Source: Candidatus Eiseniibacteriota bacterium
Lineage (GTDB): Bacteria > Eisenbacteria > RBG-16-71-46 > CAIMUX01
DNA length: 64,000 nucleotides
Direction: 5' to 3'
Assembly: GCA_016712505.1 (NCBI GenBank)
Contig: JADJQY010000005.1
Location: forward strand, 295,498 to 359,497
Under the pieces are notes generated by a model that was given only the letters and a program-made list of their open reading frames with translations, was not told the origin of the DNA and did no database searches. The position numbers and the translations under genes are program-made. Numbering within the stretch: the first letter of the stretch is position 1; the number at the start of each line of letters is the position of its first letter. Below, one piece after another: positions 8,625 to 17,350 of the stretch.

Positions 8625-9908
8625 CGCGGGATCGCGAATGGCCTCGTTTGGGTCCTGGTCACACTCGCCACCCAAAGCGTCGAATCGCGAGCGACGATCC
8701 CCCCGGATGTGCCTCTGGTCAACCGACCCGGGGTCGGCACGCGAGCGCTCGGCATGGGCGGGGCATCGGTCGGAGTTTCCGAGGACTATCACGCCCTGGC
8801 GATCAATCCGGCGGGGCTGGCCCAGCTCCGCCGGGTCGAGTTCGGCCTGGAGTTCAAGCGCAAGTCGATCACCTCGGATGCGACCTACCTGGGCGAAACC
8901 CATTCCGTGCCGCTGGACAAGACGCGCATCCAGTCGATCGGCTTCGCCTATCCCTTCCCAACCTACCGAGGCGCGCTGGTCGTCGGGATGTCGTATCAGC
9001 GGGTGGCCGACCTCGATCAGGACTATTACCGCGCCGGCCGAGGCGGGGAGATCCAGAGCGAGGTGGAGACGATCTTCGAAGAGGGTTCGGTGGGCGCCTA
9101 TCAGGCGGGATTCGCGGTGGCCGCGAGTCCCAAATTGAATCTGGGTGCCACGGCGACGTTCTACTCCGGGGGCTCGGATCGCGAGCGATCGTTCACCTAT
9201 CGGTCCACGAACGGCATCGACCGCGAGCGGACCAACACCACGCAGGAAATGGACATCCACGCGATCAGCGGATCCCTGGGCGCCCTGGTGCAACTGCGGC
9301 CCGATCTGCGGCTGGGGCTGAGCCTCCATCTCCCCGAGAGCTTCACCCTCGAGGGGTCGGGAGACGATGACATCGTGCGGGTCGGGACCGAGCCGCCCGA
9401 TACCCTGGACATCCTGGAGCCCTACACGTTCTCCGACGAACTCACGCTGCCGGCGCGATTCTCCGCGGGTCTGGCCTGGACCAGGAACGGTTGGTTGGCC
9501 AGCGCCGATGCGGCGATCGCCGACTGGAAACAGATCGACTACTACGGCCCGCTCCGCACCGAGGAGCGTGAGTACGTCTACCGCACCGAGGTCGACCTTC
9601 GGCTCGGCGTGGAATACACGTTCCCGAACACGCCGCTGCGGCTGCGCGCCGGATACGCCTCGCAGCCGGTGGCCTACCGCCCGATCGCCACCGACGTGTT
9701 CCGCGGGGAGTTCGCCTTCGCCGACTTCGAACAGGACCGACGCACCTGGGCGTTCGGCGGGAGCGTGCTGCTGGAGGAGTCGATGATGCTGGAGGCCGCC
9801 TATGTGACCGGCGGCTACGAGCGCCGCGGACGGAGCCCTCGGGGCGTGGAGACGATCGAGAAGCTCGATCAGAACGACCTGTTGGTCGGGGTCACGTTTC
9901 GGCTCTGA
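8613..9908 (+). CDS. Outer-membrane beta-barrel protein, OmpP1/FadL-PorV-like
   Basis: 431 residues, GTG start with AGGAG 7 nt upstream. A signal peptide (GLVWVLVTLATQSVESRA) is followed by GTRALGMGGASVGVSEDYHA and ALAINPAGLAQL, the Gly-rich N-terminal plug/hatch region characteristic of OmpP1/FadL/PorV-type proteins. The remainder alternates short amphipathic strands (e.g. LRLRAGYASQPVAYRP, TWAFGGSVLLEESMMLEAAY) and ends NDLLVGVTFRL, with a C-terminal aromatic/hydrophobic strand suited to BAM recognition. A role in uptake of hydrophobic compounds or as a secretion-associated barrel is inferred; substrate unknown. Its stop codon directly abuts a 17-bp tandem repeat. Confidence 0.82.
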   Translation: MPKLRGIANGLVWVLVTLATQSVESRATIPPDVPLVNRPGVGTRALGMGGASVGVSEDYHALAINPAGLAQLRRVEFGLEFKRKSITSDATYLGETHSVPLDKTRIQSIGFAYPFPTYRGALVVGMSYQRVADLDQDYYRAGRGGEIQSEVETIFEEGSVGAYQAGFAVAASPKLNLGATATFYSGGSDRERSFTYRSTNGIDRERTNTTQEMDIHAISGSLGALVQLRPDLRLGLSLHLPESFTLEGSGDDDIVRVGTEPPDTLDILEPYTFSDELTLPARFSAGLAWTRNGWLASADAAIADWKQIDYYGPLRTEEREYVYRTEVDLRLGVEYTFPNTPLRLRAGYASQPVAYRPIATDVFRGEFAFADFEQDRRTWAFGGSVLLEESMMLEAAYVTGGYERRGRSPRGVETIEKLDQNDLLVGVTFRL

Positions 9909-10027
9909 GTCGGGTCAACTCTGGGGCAGGGCCAGTCCTGAGGTCGGGCCAGTCCTGAGGTCGGGCCAGTCCTGAGGTCGGGCCAGTTCTGAGGTCGAGT
10001 CAGCTCTGCGGTTGGGTCAGATCTGCG
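9909..10027. repeat. Seven-copy 17-bp tandem repeat between convergent genes
   Basis: Seven consecutive 17-mers with consensus GTCGGGCCAGTCCTGAG start immediately after the barrel gene TGA (9906-9908) and run to 10027. Units at 9943-9959 and 9960-9976 are identical; outer units diverge by 1-6 bases. The 3' end of the coding sequence (CTCTGA) resembles the unit end, so the array seems to have grown from the stop-codon region. rnc ends at 10053 on the other strand. Confidence 0.92.
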
Positions 10028-10052
10028 GCCGCATCCCGCGGTGCGCGGCGCC

Positions 10053-10886
10053 TCAGGCCGGCTCTTCGCCTGGTCCGAACAGCGTCCCGTCACGGTCGAC
10101 CTCGGCGATGCGGACCAGGGCGTTGGCAGCAGCGTTCTGCTCCGCCTCCTTCTTGTTGTAGCCCGAACCGCTCCCGAGCATCCGCCCCCGCACCGTGACA
10201 TCGACGGTGAAGAGTTTCTTGTGATCGGGACCGTTCTCGGTCACCACCCGATACCGAGGGTGGGTCCGATAGCGCGCCTGCACCAGTTCCTGGAGTTCGC
10301 TCTTGTGGTTGGCCCGCCGCGGGTCGGCCAGAATGTCGTCCGCCCCGAAGAGCAGTTGGCGATGTACGAACTCCCGCGCCGCCTCCAGCCCCTGATCGAG
10401 ATAGAGTGCACCGATCACCGCCTCGAAGGCATCGGCCAGGATGTTCTCGCGCTGATCCCCACCGGAATCCCGCTCGGCGTCGCTCAGCAAGACATAGTCG
10501 CCGAGGTGAAGCTCCAGGGCTCGCTTGGCCAGGACGTCGCGGCAGACCAGCTGCCCCTTCTTCTTGGTCAGGTCCCCTTCCCGATCGTTGGGGTAGCGGT
10601 GATAGAGGTACTGGACCACGATCAGTTCGAGAACCGCATCCCCGAGGAACTCCATCCGCTCATTGGAGAAGCGCGAGTCGAGGCTGTTCCCGCCGAGGAA
10701 TGAACGGTGGGTGAGGGCCTGCCTGAGCAGCGCATCGTCCCGGAACTGGAGACCCCAGGCGGTCTGAAACGCAGCGAGGCTCGCTGGGGCACCCTCGGGG
10801 CGCGCGCCGAGCGGAGCCCGAGGCGGAGGCACGGGAGTTGTCGGCCGGCCGAGCCACGACCGGATGATTTCGATCAGGCGTTTCAC
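10053..10886 (-). CDS. rnc: Ribonuclease III
   Basis: Cleaves double-stranded RNA in rRNA and mRNA processing. 277 residues from GTG 10886. The catalytic domain has ALTHRSFLGGN and the signature NERMEFLGDAVLELIV with the catalytic Glu/Asp, then RENILADAFEAVIGALYLDQG. The C-terminal dsRNA-binding domain starts near HKSELQELVQARYRT and ends GYNKKEAEQNAAANALVRIAE. A roughly 40-residue N-terminal extension rich in Pro/Arg precedes the usual start, so an internal start is possible. Last gene of the fab cluster, a common arrangement (acpP-fabF-rnc). Confidence 0.96.
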   Translation of the reverse strand: MKRLIEIIRSWLGRPTTPVPPPRAPLGARPEGAPASLAAFQTAWGLQFRDDALLRQALTHRSFLGGNSLDSRFSNERMEFLGDAVLELIVVQYLYHRYPNDREGDLTKKKGQLVCRDVLAKRALELHLGDYVLLSDAERDSGGDQRENILADAFEAVIGALYLDQGLEAAREFVHRQLLFGADDILADPRRANHKSELQELVQARYRTHPRYRVVTENGPDHKKLFTVDVTVRGRMLGSGSGYNKKEAEQNAAANALVRIAEVDRDGTLFGPGEEPA

Positions 10887-10967
10887 TCGCGCACGAACCC
10901 CGACCCGGCGGGAAATAGGCCCGGAAACGCAGGGCGATCGTGCCGCTCACGGGCCGCGGAACGTCGG

Positions 10968-12209
10968 TCAGCCGCGGTAACGACGGATCGCCAGGGAAAC
11001 GTTGTGTCCGCCGAATCCGAAGGAGTTGCTGAGCGCCACCTCCACCTCGGCCCGCCGTGCCGTATTGGGCACGTAGTCGAGGTCGCACTCCGGATCCGGG
11101 TTCTCGAGGTTGATCGTCGGCGGAACGATGCCGTTCATGATGCTAAAAACCGTCGCCACCGCTTCGATCGCGCCCGCCGCGCCCAGGAGATGACCGGTCA
11201 TCGACTTGGTCGATGAGACCATCAGACGCGACGCATGGTCTCCGAACACCGTTCGGATCGCCTGGCTCTCACATCGGTCGTTGAACTCGGTCGATGTCCC
11301 GTGGGCGTTGATGTACTGGACCTCCTCCGGCCGCAGACCGGCCGACTTGAGGGCGAGGTCCATCGCTCGGGCCGCGCCTTCACCTTCCGGCGCCGGTTCG
11401 GTGATGTGGTGGGCATCCGCGGTGGCCCCGTACCCCGCCAGCTCCGCATAGATCTTCGCCCCGCGCGCCTTGGCGTGGGTCTCCGATTCCAGCACCAGAA
11501 TCGCCGCCCCCTCGCCCATGATGAAACCATCGCGATCGCGCTCGAACGGCCGGCTGGCACGCTCCGGTTCTTCGTTGCGGGTGCTCATGGCGCGAAGCGA
11601 GCAGAAGCCGGCCATGGCGAGCGGAGTGACCGGAGCCTCACTGCCCCCGCCCAACACCGCGTCCTGTTCGCCGTAGCGAACCAGGCGGAACGCCTCTCCG
11701 ATCGCGTGCGCGCCGGAGGCGCAGGCGGAAACCGTGGCGTAGTTGAAGCCCCAAGCGCCGTGAACCATCGACACCTGACCGGCGGCCATGTCGGCAATCA
11801 TCATCGGCACGAAGAAGGGTGAGACCCGATCCGGCCCGCGCTCGACCAGGGCTCGGTGCTGCCCCTCCCAGGTCGTGGTCCCGCCGATACCGGAGCCGAT
11901 GATCACCCCGATCCGCTCCCCGCGGTTCTCGGTGCAGTCCAGGCCTGAATGCTCGACCGCCTGGGTCGACGCCGCGATCGCGTACTGGGTGAACGGGTCG
12001 GTGCGCTTCGCCAGCTTGCCGTCCATGTACTGCGTCGGATCGAAGCCTTTGAGTTCGGCCGCGATCCGGGTCTTGAGCAGACTCGCGTCGAAGCGGGTCA
12101 CCGGTCCGACCCCGCTCCGGCCTTCGATCAGCCCGTTCCAGAAGCTGCCGATGGAAAGCCCCAGCGGGGTAACCGCGCCCATTCCCGTAATGACGACTTT
12201 TTCTCGCAT
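10968..12209 (-). CDS. fabF: Beta-ketoacyl-ACP synthase II
   Basis: Condenses malonyl-ACP with acyl-ACP in fatty-acid elongation. The start is ATG 12209 (MREKVVITGMGAVTPLG), 5 nt after a GGAG; the open frame extends further but without family similarity. 413 residues, normal length. Catalytic Cys in the nucleophile elbow VSACASGAHAIGEA, His in INAHGTSTEFND and in STKSMTGHLLGAAGAIE, and the C-terminal SNSFGFGGHNVSLAIRRY. Sits between acpP and rnc. Confidence 0.97.
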   Translation of the reverse strand: MREKVVITGMGAVTPLGLSIGSFWNGLIEGRSGVGPVTRFDASLLKTRIAAELKGFDPTQYMDGKLAKRTDPFTQYAIAASTQAVEHSGLDCTENRGERIGVIIGSGIGGTTTWEGQHRALVERGPDRVSPFFVPMMIADMAAGQVSMVHGAWGFNYATVSACASGAHAIGEAFRLVRYGEQDAVLGGGSEAPVTPLAMAGFCSLRAMSTRNEEPERASRPFERDRDGFIMGEGAAILVLESETHAKARGAKIYAELAGYGATADAHHITEPAPEGEGAARAMDLALKSAGLRPEEVQYINAHGTSTEFNDRCESQAIRTVFGDHASRLMVSSTKSMTGHLLGAAGAIEAVATVFSIMNGIVPPTINLENPDPECDLDYVPNTARRAEVEVALSNSFGFGGHNVSLAIRRYRG

Positions 12210-12386
12210 CGCTCCATCCTCGAGCCAGGAGGCTCGGTCGGCCGTGCTCCGTCGAGGGGAGCTCGCGCCCCCTCGGCCTTGTGCGCCGGAATCACCCGCT
12301 TCGGGACTCACGCAGAGTCGGCGCGATCCCCCGGCACTTCGAGCCGGAACGTGGGGCGCCGGGCGCCCCTCCGACCGTCGCCCCGA

Positions 12387-12629
12387 CTACTTCGCCGACA
12401 CGTTGTCTTTCAGATAGTTCAGCGCGTCACCGACCTTGGCCATCTTCTCCGCGGCCTCGTCGGGGATCTCGATCTCGAAGGCCTCTTCCAGGGCCATGAC
12501 CAGCTCGACCGTGTCGAGGGAGTCAGCCCCCAAGTCGTCCACGAACGAGGCTTCGGGCACCACCTTCTCCGGCGCCACGCCCAGCTGCTCGACGATGATG
12601 TCCTTCACCTTCTGCTCGTAGTTCTCCAT
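12387..12629 (-). CDS. acpP: Acyl carrier protein
   Basis: 80-residue acidic four-helix protein that carries acyl chains on a phosphopantetheine arm attached to the Ser of GADSLDTVELVMALEE. Begins MENYEQKVKDIIVEQLGV at ATG 12629 and ends NYLKDNVSAK. Separated from the upstream fabG by 373 bp holding a tandem repeat and an extended -10 promoter, so it is probably transcribed at a higher level than its neighbours. Confidence 0.97.
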   Translation of the reverse strand: MENYEQKVKDIIVEQLGVAPEKVVPEASFVDDLGADSLDTVELVMALEEAFEIEIPDEAAEKMAKVGDALNYLKDNVSAK

Positions 12630-12794
12630 TCCGTCCTCCGTCGGGGTGCCCCCCATTGTCCTTCCCGAGTTCCAACCTTGCCGCCGGTTCCGAACCCCTC
12701 GAAGCGCGCTCCGGCGGGGACGGCGCCGACAACCCGATTGCGAGCAACCGGGTTTCGCCAGCGGCCAAAAGACCATCGCCCAAAAGTCCGTCGC

Positions 12795-12803
12795 ACTCTA
12801 GCA
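12795..12803 (-). promoter_or_regulatory. Extended -10 promoter element for acpP
   Basis: On the minus strand TGC-TAGAGT (12795-12803) matches an extended -10 (TGnTAnnnT). No good -35 lies at 17 bp. Transcription would begin about 160 nt upstream of acpP. The remaining interval to fabG (12804-13002) holds the 16-bp repeat array and no gene. Confidence 0.45.
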
Positions 12804-12843
12804 TCATTCGGGGGTCGATCGGCATCCCCGGTTGCAGGGCGCT

Positions 12844-12956
12844 GTTCGATCGGGGGCCCGTTCAATCGGGGGCCCGTTCAATCGGGGGCCCGTTCGATCG
12901 GGGGCCCGTTCGATCGGGGGCCTGTTCGATCCGGGCCCTATTCGATCAGGGCTCCT
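12844..12956. repeat. Seven-unit 16-bp tandem repeat between fabG and acpP
   Basis: Consensus GTTCGATCGGGGGCCC in head-to-tail copies at 12844, 12860, 12876, 12892, 12908, 12924 and (17 bp, degenerate) 12940. Five copies differ by at most one or two bases. Unit sequence is unrelated to the array at 9909 although the unit size is similar. Each unit contains GATC. Confidence 0.92.
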
Positions 12957-13002
12957 GTCGGCGGCCTCCCGGATCGCCCCCTGCGCCGCCCGGGGGGTGC
13001 CG

Positions 13003-13752
13003 TCAGGCCATCAGCATCCCGCCGTCGACCCGGAGCACCTGGCCGGTCATGTAGCGCGTCTGCTCGGAGGCCAGGAACGAGACCAGTCCAGCCACGTCGT
13101 CCCCCTCCCCGAATCGCCCGACTGGAATCCGCGCCAACAGATCCTGCTGCACCTTTTCCGGCAGGACGTCGGTCATCTCGGTGCGGATGAAACCGGGGGC
13201 AACCGCGTTGACCGTGATCCCCCGTTCCGCCAGTTCCAGGGCGATCGAGTGGGTCAGTCCGATCAAGCCGGCCTTCGAGGCGGCGTAATTCGACTGCCCC
13301 TTGTTCCCCATTTCCCCGACCACCGAAGTGATGTTGATCACCCGGCCCCAGCGCGCCTTGAGCATCCCGCGCGAGAACGCCTTGATGCAGTGGAAGGCCC
13401 CCTTGAGGTTCACCGACAGCACCTGCTCCCAGTCCTCCTCTTCCAGTCGCAAGAAGAGGTTATCGCGGGTCAGACCGGCATTGTTGACCAGGATGGATGC
13501 CGGGCCGAGCTGTTCGGTTACTTGCGCGGCCAGCGCCTGAATGTCAGCCGGCCGGCCAAGATCGCAGCGAAAGTGCTGGCAGCGTCGGCCGAGCGCCCGG
13601 ATTTCTTGCACCACTGGACCCTCAGGGTCGCCGCTTCGGTCGGTGATCGCGACATCGGCGCCGTCCTGGGCGAGTCGCAGCGCAATCGCCCGACCGATCC
13701 CGCGACTCCCGCCGGTCACCACCGCCAGCCGCCCGCAATGCCATTCGTTCAT
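13003..13752 (-). CDS. fabG: 3-oxoacyl-[ACP] reductase
   Basis: NADPH-dependent SDR enzyme reducing beta-ketoacyl-ACP. 249 residues from ATG 13752, which overlaps the fabD stop as ATGA. Contains the Rossmann motif TGGSRGIGRAIALRLA, the NNAG motif (ILVNNAGLTRDNLF), the catalytic Ser (NITSV) and YxxxK (YAASKAG), and the C-terminal GQVLRVDGGMLMA. Family length and order (fabD-fabG-acpP) are standard. Confidence 0.97.
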   Translation of the reverse strand: MNEWHCGRLAVVTGGSRGIGRAIALRLAQDGADVAITDRSGDPEGPVVQEIRALGRRCQHFRCDLGRPADIQALAAQVTEQLGPASILVNNAGLTRDNLFLRLEEEDWEQVLSVNLKGAFHCIKAFSRGMLKARWGRVINITSVVGEMGNKGQSNYAASKAGLIGLTHSIALELAERGITVNAVAPGFIRTEMTDVLPEKVQQDLLARIPVGRFGEGDDVAGLVSFLASEQTRYMTGQVLRVDGGMLMA

Positions 13753-14711
13753 CGTGCCGAGCCCTCCGTGGAGAGACCTGTGGTGGAGAGGTAGACCTCC
13801 AGTTGCTCCGCCGTGCCCAGGGGAGTGACCTTTGCCTCCTTGTCGACGCCGCGCACCAGCCCGGCGAGCACCTTTCCCGGGCCGATCTCGTAGAACTCGG
13901 TGATTCCGTCGGCCAGCATCGAGCGGACCGACTCCTCCCAACGCACGGTGCTGAGAAGCTGACGCTCCAGGGAATCGCGGATGGCCGGGGCGAAGTCAGC
14001 CCCGTCGGGAGCGACCGGCCGGGCGCTCTGGTTCGTCACCACCGGACAGCGTGGCGCCTGCATCGGAGTCTCGGCGAGCATCGCCCGGAGCCCGGTGGCC
14101 GCGCTCTCCATCAACGGGGAGTGAAACGCGCCGCTCACTTCGAGGCGGATGACCCGCTTCGCCCCGCCCGATTTCAGAATCTCCATCGCCGCCTCGACCG
14201 CCGCCACCTCTCCGGAGATCACCACCTGGCCGGGAGAGTTGAAGTTCGCCGCGCGAACGGTGCCGGACACACCGGACAGCAGCTCCGCGACCCGTGCCGC
14301 CTCGAGACCGAGCGCGGCGGCCATCGTGCCGGGGCGCTCCAGCCCCGCCTGGTACATCAGTTCTCCGCGTCGCCGCACCAGGCGCAGTCCGGCAGCGAAG
14401 TCGAACGCCCCGGCCGCGACATAGGCGCTGTACTCACCCAGACTGTGACCGGCCGCGCGTGCTGACGGCGCGGCGCTCCAGCCCAGTGCGCGCCAGGCCG
14501 CGATACTGTGCGTGAAGATGGCGGGCTGGGTATTGCGGGTCTGCTTCAGCTCCTCCTCCGGGCCCTCGAAGCACAGCCGCGCCAGATCGAAGCCCAGCAC
14601 CGCATTCGCCTCGTCGAACACTGCGCGGGCCGCGGGAAATTTCTCGTAGAGATCCTTCCCCATCCCGACGAACTGCGAGCCCTGACCGGGAAAGAGATAT
14701 CCGATGCTCAC
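13749..14711 (-). CDS. fabD: Malonyl-CoA:ACP transacylase
   Basis: Transfers malonyl from CoA to ACP. The start is GTG 14711 (VSIGYLFPGQGSQFVGMGKD) with GGGAG 8 nt upstream; the longer open frame is not conserved. 320 residues. The nucleophilic Ser lies in AAGHSLGEYSA, followed by a LVRRRGELMYQA helix and the catalytic His in VSGAFHSPLME; near the C-terminus is YEIGPGKVLAGLVR. Translationally coupled to fabG. Confidence 0.96.
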   Translation of the reverse strand: MSIGYLFPGQGSQFVGMGKDLYEKFPAARAVFDEANAVLGFDLARLCFEGPEEELKQTRNTQPAIFTHSIAAWRALGWSAAPSARAAGHSLGEYSAYVAAGAFDFAAGLRLVRRRGELMYQAGLERPGTMAAALGLEAARVAELLSGVSGTVRAANFNSPGQVVISGEVAAVEAAMEILKSGGAKRVIRLEVSGAFHSPLMESAATGLRAMLAETPMQAPRCPVVTNQSARPVAPDGADFAPAIRDSLERQLLSTVRWEESVRSMLADGITEFYEIGPGKVLAGLVRGVDKEAKVTPLGTAEQLEVYLSTTGLSTEGSAR

Positions 14712-14796
14712 CGCATGCACTCCCTGTTCATGACACCGCGCGAAACCGGCTCGGGCCCCTTGGCGCGTGGGCCGACTCTGGAACGTGACGGACCGA

Positions 14797-15804
14797 TCAC
14801 CAACGGACGAGCGAAGCACCCCAGGTGAGTCCCGCTCCGAAGGCCACCATCAGGACCAGGTCTCCCTCGTGCAGGCGTCCCTCGCGCCGCGCTTCGTCGA
14901 GGGCCAGGGGCACAGAGGCGGCAGAGGTGTTGCCGTACTTCTGGATGTTGAGATAGACCCGCTCGGGGGGAAGCTCGAGACGCTGCGCGGTGGCATCGAT
15001 GATGCGGGTGTTCGCCTGGTGGGGAACGAGCAGCGAGACATCGGCCGGCGTGACCCCGGCGCGATCGAGGACGCGTCGACAGGCCTCCTCCATCCCCCGC
15101 ACTCCGAGCTTGAACACCTCATTCCCCTTCATGTGGAAGTGGTGCTGTTGCTGGTCGATCGCCTCGTGGGTGATCGGGTGACGGGAGCCGCCCGCCGGCA
15201 GTTCAATCAGCTCCGCCGAGGTGCCGTCGGCACCGAGGTAGGTGGCCAGGATCTCCCCCCGCCCGTTGTGGGGCCCGATGATCGCGGCCCCCGCCGCGTC
15301 GCCGAAGAGGATGCAAACGCCCCGATCCTGCCAGTTCATGAACTTGCTCAGCATTTCGACGCCGATCACCAGCACATGGTTGGCCAGTCCCGCACCGATC
15401 AGACCCCGCGCTACCTCCGTCCCGTAGAGGAACCCGGAGCAGGCGGCGGCGAGGTCCATGCAGTAGGCGCGCGGCGCACCGATCGCAGCCTGGACCAGGC
15501 AGGCGGTCGAGGGGAACTGATAGTCGGCAGTCACCGTGCAGACCACGATGGTGTCGAGTTGATCCGCGGTGATGCCGCTCGACTCCAGGGCCCTCCGCGC
15601 GGCGGCGGTGGCAAGATCGGAAGCCGCCGTCTTGTCGTCGGCGATGCGCCGCTCGCGGATCCCCGTCCGGGCGACGATCCAGTCGTCCGACGTGTCGACC
15701 AAGGCTTCGAGGTCGTGGTTGGTGAGTACGCGATCGGGAACGGCCGAGCCGGTGCCGAGGATCGAAACCGACCTAACCTGTGGCTTCTTGTCGCTGGAGC
15801 TCAC
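14797..15804 (-). CDS. fabH: Beta-ketoacyl-ACP synthase III
   Basis: Initiates fatty-acid synthesis by condensing acetyl-CoA with malonyl-ACP. Start placed at GTG 15804 (VSSSDKKPQVRSVSILGTGS), preceded by GAGAGGAA; this makes 335 residues and overlaps plsX by 32 nt. Catalytic Cys in FPSTACLVQAAIG, His in SLLVPHQANTRI, Asn in KYGNTSAASVPLALD. A start further downstream that avoids the overlap lacks a ribosome binding site. Confidence 0.95.
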   Translation of the reverse strand: MSSSDKKPQVRSVSILGTGSAVPDRVLTNHDLEALVDTSDDWIVARTGIRERRIADDKTAASDLATAAARRALESSGITADQLDTIVVCTVTADYQFPSTACLVQAAIGAPRAYCMDLAAACSGFLYGTEVARGLIGAGLANHVLVIGVEMLSKFMNWQDRGVCILFGDAAGAAIIGPHNGRGEILATYLGADGTSAELIELPAGGSRHPITHEAIDQQQHHFHMKGNEVFKLGVRGMEEACRRVLDRAGVTPADVSLLVPHQANTRIIDATAQRLELPPERVYLNIQKYGNTSAASVPLALDEARREGRLHEGDLVLMVAFGAGLTWGASLVRW

Positions 15805-16807
15805 GTGCGAGTTCCTCTCCGATTTTCTCCGCCACGCCCTGCCGGGCGGCGGTGCCACCGACGCGAATGGCGTTCATGATCGCCTTCGCGGTGGAGCGTC
15901 CGTGCGAGATCACGACCACGCCGTCGACTCCGAGCAAGGGAGCCCCACCATACTCCTCGTAGTTCAACTTGTTCTTCAGGCCGCTGAACACCGGGCGAAG
16001 CAGGCCGGCGCCGATCTTGTACTTGATGTGGCTTTCGATTTCGCGGCGCACCGTCTGGACCGCCATGTTCACCACGCTCTCGGCGAACTTCAGGATCACA
16101 TTGCCGGTGAAACCGTCGCAGACCACCACGTCGGCATGCCCGGTCAGGATGTCCTTCCCTTCCACGTTGCCGATGAAGTTCATCTGTCCACGCCCCTCTT
16201 CAAGGAGCTTGTGCGCCTGCTGCGTCAGGTCGGAGCCTTTGCAACTCTCCTCCCCGATGTTGAGCAGCCCCACCTTGGGATTCTCGACCCCGTAAACCTG
16301 CTGAGCGTACACCTTCCCCATGACGGCAAACTGGAACAGGTGCATCGGCTTGCTGTCGGAGTTGGCTCCGACGTCGAGGAGTAGACAGTGGCCGGTCGGG
16401 GTGGGAACGATGGTTGCGATGGCGGGGCGCTGCACGCCGGCGAGGCGTCCGAGGCCGAGCAGACTCGAGGTGACGACCGCCCCGGTGTTGCCCGCGGAAA
16501 CCAAGGCGTGGACCTGCCGCGCTTTGAGCATCCGAGTGGCGACCACGATCGAGGCATCCGGCTTCTTGCGGTAGGCCGTCGCGGCCGCCTCCGCCATCCC
16601 GATCGTCTCCGAACTGTGGACCACCTCGATCCCGAGGCGGGTCTGGTCCGCCAGCGACAGGTGACGGCGGATTGCCGGTTCATCCCCGATCAGGACGACC
16701 TGCAGCTCCGACCCGAAGGTCTCGGCGGCAAGGATGCTTCCCTCGACGATCGACTGCGGGGCGTGGTCCCCACCCATGGCATCGACGGCCACCCGTGGCT
16801 TGGCCAT
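15773..16807 (-). CDS. plsX: Phosphate acyltransferase PlsX
   Basis: Makes acyl-phosphate from acyl-ACP for phospholipid synthesis. 344 residues from ATG 16807 (MAKPRVAVDAMGGDHAPQSI); GTG 16825 is an alternative but neither has a strong Shine-Dalgarno. Conserved segments are VSAGNTGAVV, LLDVGANSDSKPMHL, GLLNIGEESCKGSDLTQ, VEGKDILTGHADVVVCDGFTGNV and the C-terminal YGGAPLLGVDGVVVISHGRS. Classic position between rpmF and fabH. Confidence 0.96.
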   Translation of the reverse strand: MAKPRVAVDAMGGDHAPQSIVEGSILAAETFGSELQVVLIGDEPAIRRHLSLADQTRLGIEVVHSSETIGMAEAAATAYRKKPDASIVVATRMLKARQVHALVSAGNTGAVVTSSLLGLGRLAGVQRPAIATIVPTPTGHCLLLDVGANSDSKPMHLFQFAVMGKVYAQQVYGVENPKVGLLNIGEESCKGSDLTQQAHKLLEEGRGQMNFIGNVEGKDILTGHADVVVCDGFTGNVILKFAESVVNMAVQTVRREIESHIKYKIGAGLLRPVFSGLKNKLNYEEYGGAPLLGVDGVVVISHGRSTAKAIMNAIRVGGTAARQGVAEKIGEELARELQRQEATG

Positions 16808-16985
16808 CCGGCTCACGTCTGGCACCGGACGGCACGCAGCGACCGGTCAGCGACCGGGCCGGGGGGCTCAGAAAGGATCCGCATCGTGTGGATTCGCGCC
16901 TCCGCGAAAGGGACTCCGGGCGGTCGACTCGTCCGGGGTCTCGCCATGGGTTCGCCTGCCGGAGAGACCCGGACCATCGGGGACG

Positions 16986-17060
16986 GGGTCCCTACGGACG
17001 GTGTCCCTACCGACGGTTTCCCTACCGACGGTTTCAGTGCCGACGGGGTCACTGAAACCG
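16986..17060. repeat. 15-bp tandem repeat between rpmF and plsX
   Basis: Units GGGTCCCTACGGACG, GTGTCCCTACCGACG, GTTTCCCTACCGACG and GTTTCAGTGCCGACG are head-to-tail from 16986 to 17045, with a half-matching fifth unit to 17060. The last part also forms an inverted repeat (CGGTTTCAGTG...CACTGAAACCG on the minus strand). No gene is seen in 16808-17089. Confidence 0.85.
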
Positions 17061-17089
17061 AGGACCGCTCGGGATGGAGGCGCAGGGCC

Positions 17090-17269
17090 CTATTCGTGGA
17101 CCGCCACGATCTCTTCGTTGTTGTAGTAGCCGCACTGCGGGCAGACGTAGTGCGGGCGCTTCGCGCTTCTGTAGTGGTTGCAGCGGGATACGCTCGGGGC
17201 CTCGAGCTTCCACTGCCCGCGACGCTTGTCGCGACGGGTCGAGGAATGGCGGCGCTTCGGCAGGGCCAT
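17090..17269 (-). CDS. rpmF: Ribosomal protein L32
   Basis: 59-residue ribosomal protein. ATG at 17269 gives MALPKRRHSSTRRDKRRGQW, followed by CNHYRSAKRPHYVCPQCGYY and ends EIVAVHE-TAG. The C-terminal CPQCG pair is part of a zinc ribbon; the first Cys of the usual four-Cys set appears as VSRCNHY. AAGGAG lies 8 nt upstream. DUF177-rpmF-plsX order is widely conserved. Too short to stand out in a size-filtered search. Confidence 0.95.
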   Translation of the reverse strand: MALPKRRHSSTRRDKRRGQWKLEAPSVSRCNHYRSAKRPHYVCPQCGYYNNEEIVAVHE

Positions 17270-17350
17270 GATCGATCTCCTTCGGTCTTACGTTCCGAAC
17301 ACATTCATAACGGCCAGGCGGTCTACCCGCCCGGCGAACGGGTAAACCCG

